Assembly: GCA_026018925.1 (NCBI GenBank)
Contig: JAKSZU010000020.1
Location: forward strand, 44,746,568-44,810,567
Source: Tupaia tana
Lineage: Eukaryota; Chordata; Mammalia; Scandentia; Tupaiidae
Reading direction: 5' to 3'
Length of the DNA: 64,000 bases
The notes beneath the pieces are model-generated. The model searched no databases and was not told the origin of the DNA. It saw only the letters and a list, made by a program, of their open reading frames with translations. Below, one piece after another: positions 37,501 through 51,000 of the stretch (its first letter is position 1; each line of letters opens with the position of its first letter). A program made the position numbers and the translations under genes.

Positions 37501-38979
37501 GGGGCTAGAGCTGTAGCTGGGGCTGGGACCAGTGAAAGGCTCTTCCTCAGTTTCCCTGACTCATTAGGGGACTTCAGATGGAACTGGGCACATAAAGTCT
37601 TTTAAAGACATCATATCTGGGACCAGCAGTTGGCGTAATGGCTGTGTTGCTGGACTGCCATATAGTCGACTGCGGTTCGAGTCCCGGACCCAGTAGCTTA
37701 AACTCATGCCGGGCACATGTGCATGCATGCCCAAGATCCTGAGAGGAGAATGGAGGAGAAGGGATTGTAGTATGGCCATCCCCCTCAGGGAGTGATTTCT
37801 TGCTTTCTGTCTCTCTCTGGTGATCACACACACCCTATAGTAAAAACCTCTCTTAAAAAAAAAAAAAAAGGAAAGGAAAAAAAGAAAAGAATATTCTATT
37901 TTCTGTGGTTTTTCGTTTATAATTTTTATTATAAAAATTAGACAGATTTTCACTGCTACTAATTGGATTAGTTTAATCTCTTACATTAATGTTTTCCATT
38001 TACCTGAAATCTATTTCAATGGATACTAGTAAATATATAGTTACTGTTTACTGTTAACATGTTAACATTACTATGATTATTATAAAATTAGTTATGGGCT
38101 GGCGCAATTTAACTACTTATTAAGAGAGCTGAATCCCATATGACTGACTGTGACCTGAGTTGTGCACACAGACAGGTGTGCATTTGTGTGTGTACATGCC
38201 CCAAATCCCAGTGGTATGGAGAAATGGAGGAGAAGGGATTGCAGCATGACTATGCCATTTGGGGGCATGCTTTCTTCATCCCTCTATTTGACACTCTTGC
38301 AAGTTTACTCACTCTCTGGCAATTAAAAAAATTATTCTAAAAACTAGCTCATTAGATATAAATGTGCTGAAATAAAAGGGAAAGGTAATCAGTAGATTTA
38401 ATAATCTGAATCTGCATGTCGGGAGCTAGTTCTCCATAAGTTTCTCATGTTTACATACCTTGCAAGGAGAGCCACTAACTGGCCTTTCCTGGACTATCTT
38501 GTAAAAAATATTTGAATAGCAAATAACCTCAAAATCTTCACGTGGTATCTGCCTCTGGAGCAAAAGTTAAGCATATTTGCTTATTTTCCATGATATATCT
38601 AGGTTACCTAAGCTTGAGGTTCCTCAGCTGTTACACAAACCTGCTGTAGCATCTACTTGACTTCCTCTTTGTCCCCATAGAATATGGGGACTAAGTGGGA
38701 CAATGCAAACAGGAAGCTCATGCTACTTGCTGTGCCCTAAGTAATAAAGTCCTTTGTCTCTGACAAAGGAATCTTGTGTCTTCTGCCAGCATCCTTGAAA
38801 CTGTAGTAGGCTAACCTGTTAGCTTTTAAATAAGGTAGAATCTGAGTCCTTTCACACTGAATTAGTAAAAATGAGAATATTCAACAGTCTTTTTTGGGAC
38901 AGATGGCATAATTTACGTCACTAGACTCCCACATGTCTGACCGCAGTTCGAGTCCAGACCAGTGGCTTGTAGCTCATGC

Positions 38980-39021
<42 letters not shown>

Positions 39022-42000
39022 CCAAGATCCAAAGAGAAGAATGGAGGAGAAGGGTTTGCAATGTGGCCATTTCCCCAGGAGAGTGATTTCTCGCTTTCTG
39101 CCTCTTTGTCTCCCTCTGTCTCTCTGGTGCATGCACATGCCCTACAACAAAAATCTTTCTCTTAAAAAAAAAAAAAAAAAAAAAAGAACAGTTTTTCAGT
39201 GTATAATTATTCTTTTTCTTTTCATATAGTGCTGAATTTCATGAACGACTGAGTAAAATTGATAAGCTGAAGAATAGATATGAAATTCTTACTGTTGTTA
39301 TGCTGCCTCCTGATGGAGAAGAGGCAAAAACACAGGCTTATTATGTAATAAAGGTAATCTTAATTGAGCTACAATTATGATAATATGAATTATCCTTTGT
39401 TAGTTCATTCATTGTAATCCTGTAGGTGAAAAAAAATGGCAATTTTTCTATCATAAAATCTATCAATTATTTCACTTACGTGGAGTCATTAACTATTGGA
39501 CTTAAGTAAGGACCAAAACATGTATTACTAGGAAGAGACACTGATGCACTAGTAATTCTTTTTTTCTTTTTTTGCTACAGGGCGTGTGCACTCACCAGAG
39601 AGACAGAAAACGAGAAATCACCCCCCTGAGGGGATGGCCACGCCGCAGTCCCTTCTCCTCCATTCTCCTCTTGGGATTTGGGCACGCACGCACACACGCC
39701 TGGTGTGAGTATAAGCCACCAGGTCCAGGACTCAGACCACGGTCAACTACATGGGAGTTCAGAGACATAGCGATTATGCCAACTGCTGGTCCCAGATGCA
39801 TTAGTAATTCTATATACTTCCAGTCTATGATGTCAAAGCACTCTCCTCTGGTTCCTAAAACCTGCAGATAACTTGTCCCGAACCCTTCTTTTTAGTCGAG
39901 GTCATTCTACTTGACCATTTGTTGATACTCTTATTATTATCATTTGCTATCATTTGTATTAAGTAATCCCATAATTTAAACAAGAATGATCTCTTTTACT
40001 CTTAAGACCTGTTATCACTCTGAGTTTATCCAGCATGCATGGAACTATCTGCTCAACACCTTGGGCTCAAACTTTGCCTCGCTATAGTTATCCACTCCCA
40101 TGCCACACCTTGACCTCAGCATCCCTTGAAGCCATACCACTTCTGAAACTTAAACTCGAGTTTTCCATTGCAGTTGCAGTATGGTCACTGTCTGGAGGGG
40201 AAGGCTGCACCCCAGCCTTGGATTAGAGGGGAGACAGATCAAGTGACTCTGCTTTCTTTCTGGTGTTCAAGAGATGTTTGCTATCTTCTGTGGTTATCAT
40301 TTCCTCATTATGTGTAAAGAAAATTCACAAGTGATCAGGAATTAGATTTAGTTCCCTTCGTGATACTGCTATATTAATCTTTCTTGTGCAGAAAATACCC
40401 CAACCAGGTGGTATTCCTTTACAGAAATGATTAGAAAGTGACTCAAAACACACAAAGGAGGAGTAGAATTTATAACTTTGAAGCATTTCCCTGTATTGTA
40501 CATAGATAGGGATGGGAAGGAGATTTTCCAGTTTATACTTTCACAGGATAGCTCTGTGGGTGCTCTGACATATATCTACTTACTCTCCCAAGTTTTCCTT
40601 TGTAGCCCTTCTCTTAAGTTTTTCTGCTAATGAGGGCTGTGACGAGTTATCTAAAAGTACTGTACTGATGCTAGTAGTGTCTTTGTCTGTATCCTGGTTT
40701 CACTACTAATTAAGTATGTTATTTAATCATGTGGGCTTCAGTTTTCTTACTTACAAAATTAGGATAATATCATTACTTTTGTTCAGAGAAGTAAAGGAGA
40801 ATATACATGTAAAGCCCCTAGAAGTGTGTGAGACAACATGAACCCTCAATAATTGTTAGCTATTGCTGTGTTGATGCTGATTAACCTGCTTCTCAAGAAA
40901 ACTGGCAAATTTTACACGGGAAAAAAACAATACTATTCCTTCTGTTCACTGTGAATTGCTGGATAGATATGAGTATAATGAGTATATTAAATGAATTGAG
41001 GCTACCAGATACCCATCTCAATTTCCAGAGGCCACACTTCATCTTCCATGTTTTGTGGGATCTACAGCTTGCCAGCTATCCCTTTTTTTTACTGTACAGC
41101 ATTTTAAAACTTCGTGCTCATAACAATTCACAAGATTCAGATGTGTAAAAATGAAACTTTTTTTTTCTTATATAACTAAATTCAGTCTAGCTTACATTGG
41201 AGAAAATTAACTTATGTCCTGAAAATTGAGAAGAGCAATAACTGGGTGATGCCATTATACATTGACACCAAAGACTTAGCATTTCGAAGTGGGCCTTCCA
41301 GGGATTATCTGATTCTGTAGGAGTACATACCTTTGACCAGTAGAAATACACCTCTGTCCTGTAGAAAAGATAAACCAAGCATTATAGTTTATCACCCTAA
41401 AAGATATTAATCAATTTTGTACCTATTGATAAATTTATTCAGCATTTCTTTTATTTGTTTATTTGTTTATTTTTTTAATTGCCATAAATGTTTGTACTCA
41501 ACAGAGAGAGACAGACAGACAAGGAGAGAGAAAATGTACCTACATGGGGTGTGGTATGCTGTAATCCATTTTTCTCCATCCCTCCATCCCATCAAGATTT
41601 GTGGCTTACATACACATATGCAAGAATGTTTTTTGATCCAAGCCAGATTAAAACACCATCAACAATGTGGAATCTGGCTTCCAGTGCACAGGACTGAACT
41701 GCTGTGCTACAGGGCTGACCCCATTTCAGCATTCTGGTCTGAGTGTCCGTATAAAATAACTTCACATCCTTTGACTAGTCTAAACATCTTATTCATTCCT
41801 TCATTAAATTAAATAAAATCTTTGATACATATTCTTTTTAAGTGAGAATTTTTTCCTATTATTTATTACTTATTATAATTATTTATTATTATTTATAGTC
41901 AATTGCTATAGGTCATTTCGATTGTAAAGAGATTTTACCCAACATGATATAAGCCACACATCAGGCGAGATGAGACTACTATACACAACATCAGCAGCAG

Positions 42001-45000
42001 GCAACAAACCATACCTTGTGTCCCACAAATGTCTGTCTTAAATTTCCCTTCCTGTACTCTCCCTTCTACCAGTCTCCTTCCACTTTGTCCCCAGTGTCCA
42101 TAACAATTTCCAGTGTTTTTATGTCCTGCAGTCTTTTAGTCTCTACCACAGAAACAGAGACATTCAATGTCTCTGTTTCATAGCCTGACTTGCTTCACTC
42201 AGCAATAAATCTTCCATATTCATCTACTTTCTATCAAATTCCAGGGTTTTGTTTTTTATGGCTGAGTAGTATTTCATGGAATATATGTGCCACACTTTTT
42301 CAGTCTATTCATCTGTTTGTGGACATTTGGGTTGGTTCCATGTCTTAGCAATCGTGAATAATGCTGCAATAAATATAGTTGAGCAAGCGTTTTTCTGACT
42401 GAGCATTCTCCTGTCCTTTGGGTAGATACCCAGGAGTGGAATTGCTGGGTCATATGGTAGTTCTATTTGATGGTCTTTGAGGAACCTCCATATTGTTTTC
42501 CACAGTGGCTGGACCAATTTACATTCCCACAAACAATGCAGGAGAATTCCCGTTTCACCACATCCCTTCCAGCACTTATCATTTTTTTGTTTTTTAATCT
42601 TCACCATTCTAACTGAAGTTAGGTGTTATCTCACTGTGGTTTTGATCTGCATCTCCCTTATGATAAGGAATGTTGATCATTTTTTCAAATATTTTTTGGC
42701 TGTTCATATGTTTTCCTTAGGTCATTTTCCCATCTCTTAATTTGGTTACTCATTTTTTTCCAGGTAAGCCACTTGAGTTCCCTGTGTATTCTGGTTATCA
42801 GTCCCTTACCTGAGGCATAGTTTACACAAATTTTCTCCCATTCTGAGAGTTGTTGTTTCACACTAATTGCTGCTTCCTTGCTGTGCAGAACTTCTTACTT
42901 GGATGTAATCCCACCTGTCTATCTTGGGGATCATTGCCTATGCTTTCGTGGTCTTGCTTAAGAAGTCTTTGCCTACCCCAATGTCTCCTAGAGTTTCTCC
43001 AGTATTTTTCACCAGTAGTTTTATAGTTTGCAGCCTTAGTTTTAGATATTTGATCCAATCTGAGTTGACTTTTGTTAATGGTGACAGGGGTTCAGATTCA
43101 TCTTTCTGCAGGTGGATATCCAGTTTTTCCAGTGCCATTTGCTAAAGAGGTTTTAATTTTTCCACTGGATTGACTGGTATCCTTTGTCAAAGAGCAGTTG
43201 GCTGTATATTTTGGGATTTATTTCTGGGGTCTCTACTCTGTCCCATTGGTCCTCGTGTCTGTTTTTGTACCAATAGCATGTTGTTTTGACTATCACAGCT
43301 TTGTAATGTATTTTGGGGTCAGGAAGTGAGATGCCACACACTCCGCTCTTTTTGTATAGGATTACTTTGGCAATATGGATCTTTTATGGCTCCAGATGAA
43401 TTCTATGGTTGTCTTTCTAGAACTATGAAGAATGTCTCTTGTAATTTTGTAAAGAATACATTAAATATGTAGGTTAATTTGGGGAGGATTGCCGTTTGAA
43501 TATGTTAATTTTCTCAATCCAGGAACATGGTATGTTCTTCCACTTTTTTGTGTCATTTTTGATTTATTTATTTAATTTATTTTCTTTTATACATTCAATC
43601 ACATTATTATTTGGCTTACAAAATGGATGTTTCAACAGGTGAACATTTCTCCCTAGTACAGTTGATAAAACTATAAAATATCCTCCACATTTCTTTGCGT
43701 GATTAATACTTTGCCTCCCTATTTTTCTTCTAAATGTCCTTTCTCAGACCCTCCACTTTCACACACACTACATTTGGTATTTACATCTGTATACTGTGTT
43801 TCTATATCCTTTAGTCAATTAGTTTCAGTCATAGAGTGCAGACACTTGGTATATATTAAGTGGGGACATAAAATGCCTCTCTTTCATTGCCTGGCTTGCT
43901 TCACTCAGCAGTAAATCTTCCATATTCATCCACTTCATGTCAAAAGCCAACGTTTTGTTGTTTTTTATGGCTGAATGGTATTCCATAGAGTATATGTGCC
44001 ACAATATTCCAATCCATTCATCTGTCCGTGGGCATTTGGGTTGTTTCCATGACTTAGCAATTGTGAATAGTGCTGCAAGAAACATTGATGTGTGAGCACT
44101 TTTCTGAATAAGTATTCTTCTGTCCATTGAGGAGATACCAAGGAGTGGGATTGCCGGATGATATGGTAGTTCTATTTGTAGATTTTTGAGGAATCTCCAG
44201 ATTGTTTTCCACAGTGGCTGGACTAATTTACATTCCCAACAGCAGTGTAAGAGAGTTTCCCGGGAACCAGCAGTTAGCGTAATGGCTATGTCACTGGACT
44301 CCCACGTAGTCGACCGCAGTTCGAGTCCCGGACCCGGTGGCTTAAAACTCATGCCGGGCGCGTGTGCATGCGTGCCCAAGATCCCGAGAGGAGAATGGAG
44401 GAGAAGGGATTGCGGCGTGGCCATCCCCCCTGGGGGGTGATTTCTAGCTTTCTGTCTCTATGTCTCTCTCTGTCTGGCAAGTGCACGTGCCCTATAGCAA
44501 AAACCTCTCCAAAAAAAGAAAAAAAAAAAAAAGAGTTTCCCTTTCACCCCCTCCAGCACTTATTATTTTTTTGTTTTTTTAATCTTAGTCATTCTGACTG
44601 GGGTTAGGTGGTATCTCATTGTTGTTTTGATCTGCATTTCCCTTACAATGAGGGATGTTGAGCATTTTTTCATATGCCTTTTAGCTATTCCTGTCATCTC
44701 CAGAGAGTGGTTTTTTCAACTCATTCTCCCATCTTTTAATAGGATTGATCGTCTATTTTTCGGAACAGCTGCTTGAGTTCCTTGTGAATTCTGGTTATCA
44801 GTCCCTTATCTGACGCATAGCTTACAAAAATATTTTCCCATTCTGAGGACTGTCGATTCACACTAATTACTATGTCTTTTGCCATGCAGAAACTTCTTAG
44901 TCTGATGTAATCCTACTTGTCTGTTTTGGGGATTATTGACTGTGTTTAGGGGTCTTATTTAAGAAGTCTTTGCCTACCCCAGTGTCTCCCAGAGTTTCCC

Positions 45001-45026
45001 CAGTGTTTTTCAGGAGCAGTTTTATC

Positions 45027-45063
<37 letters not shown>

Positions 45064-48000
45064 AGTTTGAGAGTCAGTGTTTTTGAGCAGTTTTTAGATC
45101 TTGGATTTAGATTTGATCCACCTTGACTTGATTTGTGTCAGATGTGAGAGGTAGGGGTTCAGATTCATCTTTCTGCAAGTGGAAATCCCGTTTTTCCAGC
45201 ACCATTTGCTGAAGAGATTTCCCTTTTCCCACTGGATTAATTGGTGCCCCTTGTCAAAAATTAGTTGACTGTATGTTTTGGAATTTATTTCTGGGGATTC
45301 TACTCTGTTCTATTGGTCCACCTGTCTGTTTCTGTGCCAGTACCATGCTGTTTTGATTACCACAGCTTTGTAGTATATTTTTTGGTCAGGGAGTGAGATG
45401 CCACCCACTCCACTCCATTGTGCAGAATTGCTTTGGCAATACGGGGTCTTTTTTAATTCCAGACAGACTTTATGATTGTCTTTCTTAGGTCTGTGAAGAA
45501 TGTGTCTGGTACTTTGGTTGGCATTGCATTAAATATGTAGATTAATTTGGGTTGACTTGCCATTTTGATTATATTAGTTCTTCCAATCCAGGAACATGGG
45601 ATATCCTTTTACTTTTTGGAGTCATTTTCAATTTCTCTTTTTATCTTCTATTAGTTTTCATTGTGGAGGTCTTCAACTTCTTGGGTTAGATTTATCCCTA
45701 AGTATCTTATACTTTTTTTGTGGTTATGGTAAATGAAATAACTTTTTTTCAGTTCTATCTCAGTCTTCCTGTTATTCATATATAGCAATGCTATAGATTT
45801 CTGGATGTTAATTTTGTATCCTGCAACTTTACTGTATTCATGTATTATTTCCAGAAATTTTTTAATGGAAACAATTGGGTCTTCTATGTATGCATTAATG
45901 TCATCTGCAAATAGTTTTAACTCTTCTTTTCTTTTTTGAATGCCTTTTATTTTTCCTCTTTTCTGATTGTGTTGGCAAGGACTTCCAGTCCTACATTGAA
46001 AAGAACTGGAGAAAGTGGGCATCCTCGTCTTGTACCAGTTTTAAGTGGGAAAGCTTTCAGCTTTTCTCCATTGATGATGATGTTCGCTATGGGTTTTTCA
46101 TAGATAGCTTTATTGTGTTGAGAAATGATCCTTCTATGCCGATTTTGCTGAGAGTCTTGATCATGAAGGGATGCTGTATCTTATCAAATGCATTTTCTGT
46201 ATCAATTGATATGACCATATGGTTTTTATCTTTCTTCCTGTTAATATGGTGTATTACATTTATGGTTTTGCGTATGTTGAACCAACCTTGCATTCCTGGA
46301 ATAAAGTGTACCTGATCATGATGTATAATCTTTTTTATAAGTTTTTGGATACCATTTGGTAGTATCTTGTTGAGAGTCTTTGCATCTAAAATCATCAGGG
46401 ATATTGGTCTATAGTTTTCCTTCCTTGTCCTGTCCTTATCTGTTTTAAGGATAAGTGTAATAGAGGCTTCAGGGAATGAATTATTGAGAGATTCACCCTT
46501 TTGGATCTTTAAAAATAACTTGAACAGAGTGGGGGTTAACTCTTCTTTGAAACTATAAAAGTTCAGAGATGACTCCATCAGGGCCAGGGCTTTTCTTTGT
46601 TAGGAGGTCATTTATTACTGATTAAATCTCCTGGCTTGTTATGGGCCTATTCAGGCTTTCTATATCCTTCTGGCTCAATCTTGGTAGATTATATGTGCCC
46701 AGGAATTTGTCCATCTCATCCAGGTTGTCTTGTTTTTTTAGCATACAGATGTTCATAGTATCCTCTAATAAAGGTTTGTATTTCTACTAAGTCTGTTGTT
46801 ATTTTGCCTGCTTCATTGCAGATCTGATTCACCTGGTTTCTTTCTCTCTTCTTCTTAATAAGTCTCGCTAGTGGTGTATCAATTTTGTTTATCTTTTCAA
46901 AGAACCAGCTTTTATTTTCATTTATTTTCTGTATAGTTGGTTTATTTTCTGTATCATTTATTTCTGCTCATATCTTTATTATTTCCTTTCTCCTGGAGTT
47001 TTTTTGATCATTTTGCTGTTGCTTTTCCAATTCTGTGAGGCATGATGTTAAGTGATCCATTTGCCTTCTTTTCATCTTCCTCTTATGTGTAGTAATAGCT
47101 ATAAAATTCCCTTTTTTGACTGCTTTAGCAGTGTCCCAAAGATTATGGAAACTTGTGTCCTCATTGTCATTGGTTTCCAAGAATCTTTTGATTTCAATCT
47201 TTATTTCTTCAGTAGTTGTGGATTCCTTCAGGAGTAGGTTATTTAGTTTCTATGTATTGGGTATTTTTGAGGATTTCTCTTGAAATTAAACTCAAGTTTA
47301 ATTCCATCCTGGTCAGAGAAGATGCTGGATATAGTTTCTGTGCCTTTGAATCTGTAGAGGCTTGCTTTGTGCCGTATGATGTGGTCAGTCTTCAAAAGTT
47401 TTCATGTGGGGGTGAGAAAAAAGTGTATCTCATGGTCTTTGGATGGAAAGTTGTATAGACTTCTGTTAAGTTCATTTGATTTATGGTATCGTTTAGATTC
47501 TTTATCTCTTTATCTATTTTTTGTCTAGATGATCAGTTCCGAGGGGATAGTGCAGTATTGAGGTCTCCAACAATTAGTGTGTTGCAGTCTATCTCCCCTT
47601 TTAGATCTAACAGTCTTTCCTTCACATATTTGGGTGCTCCTGGGTTAGGCGCATAGATACTAATAAGCGTTATATCTTCTTGATCGATTTACCCTTTTAC
47701 TACAATATAGTGCCCTTCTTTGTCTCTTTAAACAGTTTTTGTTTTAAATGCTATTTTATCAGAAATTAGTATCACAACTCCAGCTCTTTTTTGGTTCCCA
47801 TTTGCATGGAAGACCTTTTTCAAACCCTTCCCTTTCAGTCTATGTATGTCTTTAATCCATGAAGTGGGTTTCCTCTAGGCAACAAATGGAGAGTTTTTGT
47901 TTTTAATCCATTGAGCGAGTCCGTGTCTCTTGATTGGAGAAGTTAATCCATTCACATTCCATTTTATCATGGATGTTACCGGATCTTTTCCAAAGTTTAA

Positions 48001-51000
48001 GTTGGCCATTGTCTTATCTGCCTTTTATTCCTTTATTTCTGTCTGTTAATTCTTTAGTTTTCCTGGAACAGTACTTTCTTCAGGGTTTCTTTAAGATCTG
48101 GTCTAGTGTTGGCAAATTCTTTCAGGTCTTGTTTGAGAAGATTTTAACCTTTTTTTTCCCTTATAAAGGATAGTCTTACAGCATATAACAGTCTTGGTTC
48201 AAATTGTTTTTCTTAACACTTTCAATACATCTTCCCTTTCTTTCCTTGCTTGCATAGTTTCCGTTGAGAGGTCTAGTGTTAGCCTGATGGGATCACCTTT
48301 GTAAACCACTTCTTGTTTCTCTCTTGCCAGTTTTAGTATCATATCTTTATCTGTGGTCTTGGACATTCTGGCTAAGATGTGCCTTGGGGGATGATCTTCT
48401 GGGATTGATTCTATTTTGGGTCCTTTGTATTTCTTAAGTCTGGATGGTTGAGTGCCTCTCTTGACTTGGGAAATTTTCTCCCAGGATTTCATGGAATAGA
48501 TTTTCCATGCTGTTATTAGTTTCTTCACCTTCTGGGATGCCAATTATTCTGATATTTGGGCGTTTTATGGAATCTAGTATTTCTCGTTAATTTTTCTTGT
48601 GTTTTTTTGATATTTTCTCTGTCCTTTTGGTGTTTTTTTCTAGATCAGAACTTTTATCTTCTACATCAGAGACTTGATCTTCAGCATGGTCTAATTGACT
48701 TTTAATACTTTCAAGAGAGTTTTTGATTTCCTGTATTACAGACTTCATTTCTAATAGTTCCATCTGATTCTTTCTCAGAGTGTCCATTTCTTCTTTCATA
48801 TCATTGAAGGACTTCCTAATCTCCAATAGTTCTTGCCTCTTTTCTGTTCCAACTCATAGAATTTGGTCACCATGAATGTTCGAAATTCTTTCTCTGATAT
48901 TTTGGTAACATCCTCCTTTTTCACAAAAGATGGAAGGAGTTACTTTGTTCCTTTGACAGAGTCATATTTCCTTGTTTATTCAGACCTGAGGCTCTTCTTC
49001 TACTTCTAGCCATTGGAAGATGTATTCACTTTTGAATACCTCTTAGGAGAATGTTTCTCTGATTAGGAGTGTGTTTCCCTTTTACTGCAAATTGATGTGT
49101 GCTGAAGTCTCTCTTCTGTTGTTTTTAGTCATGAGGTCTCAAGAAACTCTATTCAGGTGCCTGAAGAGCAGTATTTTCTTTTTCACAGGTGGTTCAGTAC
49201 ATTTTATTCCTTTATATTGGGAATTTCAGATCTGATTCTAGACCTGTGTAGTCCCTCTGGCAAGGTGGAAGTTGAGGAGGAGAAGATAATATCAGAGGAA
49301 AGAAAAGAGTACAGAGGGGAATAAAGAAAAAGTCGTGTGCCGCGCGATATCTCGGAGCCCGATTTCACCAGAGGCCTGGAGATGAAACTGGAAGCTGCTG
49401 CAGAAAAAAGTACAGTCTGTGGGGAAAGGAACAGGAAGATATTAACAAAAGAATGGAGAAGAGCAAAGAAAAAAAAGAAAAAGACTGCCTACCTGCCTGG
49501 GTGACTGGCTTGATGTTGGGGCTGGGGAACCTAGAAGTGAGGGGCGGGGACCTTAATGTCCCTTACTGCCCAGAGGCCTGGAGATGGAACTGGAGGCTGC
49601 TGCAGAACAAAGGACCATCTGTCTGGGGGACTGGGTGGCTCTTGGGCTGGAGAGCCTGGAAGTGAGGCGGGGGTGGGGTGGGGGGAGGGAGTGGTGCCCC
49701 TGCCTCAATGTCCCTTACTGCCCAGAGGCTTGGAGATGGAACTGGAGGCTGCTGAAGGAAAAAAAAGTTCTCTCTTCTTAATTAGTCTAGTTAATGATGT
49801 GTCAGTCTTGTTTATCTTTCAAAGAACTAGCTTTTATTTTTGATCATTTTTTGTATAATTCGTTTATTTTCTATTTAAGTTATTTCTGCTCAAATTTTTA
49901 TTATGTGTTTTCTCTTGGCATTTTTTGGATATTTTTGTTGTTTTTCCAGTTCCCTGAGGCATGATGTTAGGTGGTCCTTTTGCCACCCTCCATTTTTATC
50001 TTATGTGCACTAATTGCTATGAACTTGCCTCTTGTGACTGCTTTTGCTCCCATAAGTTATGGAAAATTGTGTACTCATTATAATTTATTTCCATGCACCT
50101 TTTGAATTCCTTCTTAATCTCTTCAGTAGTCGGGAAGTCATTTAGAAGTAGGTTATTTAGTTTCTTTGCATTTGTGTTTTTTCAAGTGTTTTTCTTGAAA
50201 TTAGTATCAAGTTTAACTCCATTATGGTCAGAGAAGATGCTAGATATGGTTTCTATGCCTTTGAATGTTCTGTGCCCTATCATGTGGTCAGTCTTTGAGA
50301 AGGTACCACGCGGGGCTGAGAAAAATGTATATTTTGTGTTTTTTGGAGGGGAAAATCCTATAGATGTCTGTCATAGCCATCTGATTTGTGGTATCTTTTA
50401 GGTCCTGTATCTCTTTGCTCATTTTATGTCTCATTGATATGTCTAAAGGAGATAATGTGGTGTTGAGATCTCAACAATTAGAGTGTTACAGTTTATCTCC
50501 CCTCTTAGATCTAGCAATATTTCCTTTACATTTGGGTGCTCCTAAATTGGGTCCATAGATATTTTTAAGTGATATATCTTCCTGATAACTTATCCCTTTA
50601 ACTACTATATAATGCCCTTCTTTGTCTCTTCTTACAGTTTTTGTCTTAAAGCCTATTTTGTCTGAAATGAGTATAGCGACTCCTGCTGTTTTTTGGTTTC
50701 CATTTGTATAGAATATCTTTTTCCAGCCTTTCACTTTTAATCTATATATGTCTTTATCCATGAAATGAGTTTTCTGTAGGCAGCAGATGGAATGTTTCTG
50801 ATTTTTTTATTCATTTAGCCAGTCTATGTCTCATGATAGGGAAATTTAATTCATTAAAATTCAATGTTACTATTGATATTTCCAGACTCATCTCTACCAT
50901 TAAGTTTGCCATTTTCTTGGTTATTTTTTGTTTCCTTATTTCTGTCTGTCTGTCTTTAGTTTTCTTTGTATAGTACTTCCTTCAGAATTTCTTGAAGAGA

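Larger units (their letters stand above)
43562..49780 (-). mobile_element. Near full-length L1, antisense
   Basis: About 6.2 kb: 3' UTR 43562-43850, ORF2 about 43850-47900, ORF1 about 48200-48850, 5' UTR to 49780 with GC-rich units. RT box FADD intact ([15 protein letters not shown] near 45910). ORF2 and ORF1 are both broken by stops and frameshifts, so inactive. Carries a type A SINE and a tiny poly(A) insertion. Confidence 0.88.

Noticed and set aside
26851-49000. Lys/Glu-rich coiled-coil open frames on the minus strand as possible cellular genes
   Set aside because: They match L1 ORF1 domains and lie beside L1 ORF2 or 5' UTR sequence; frames are broken.
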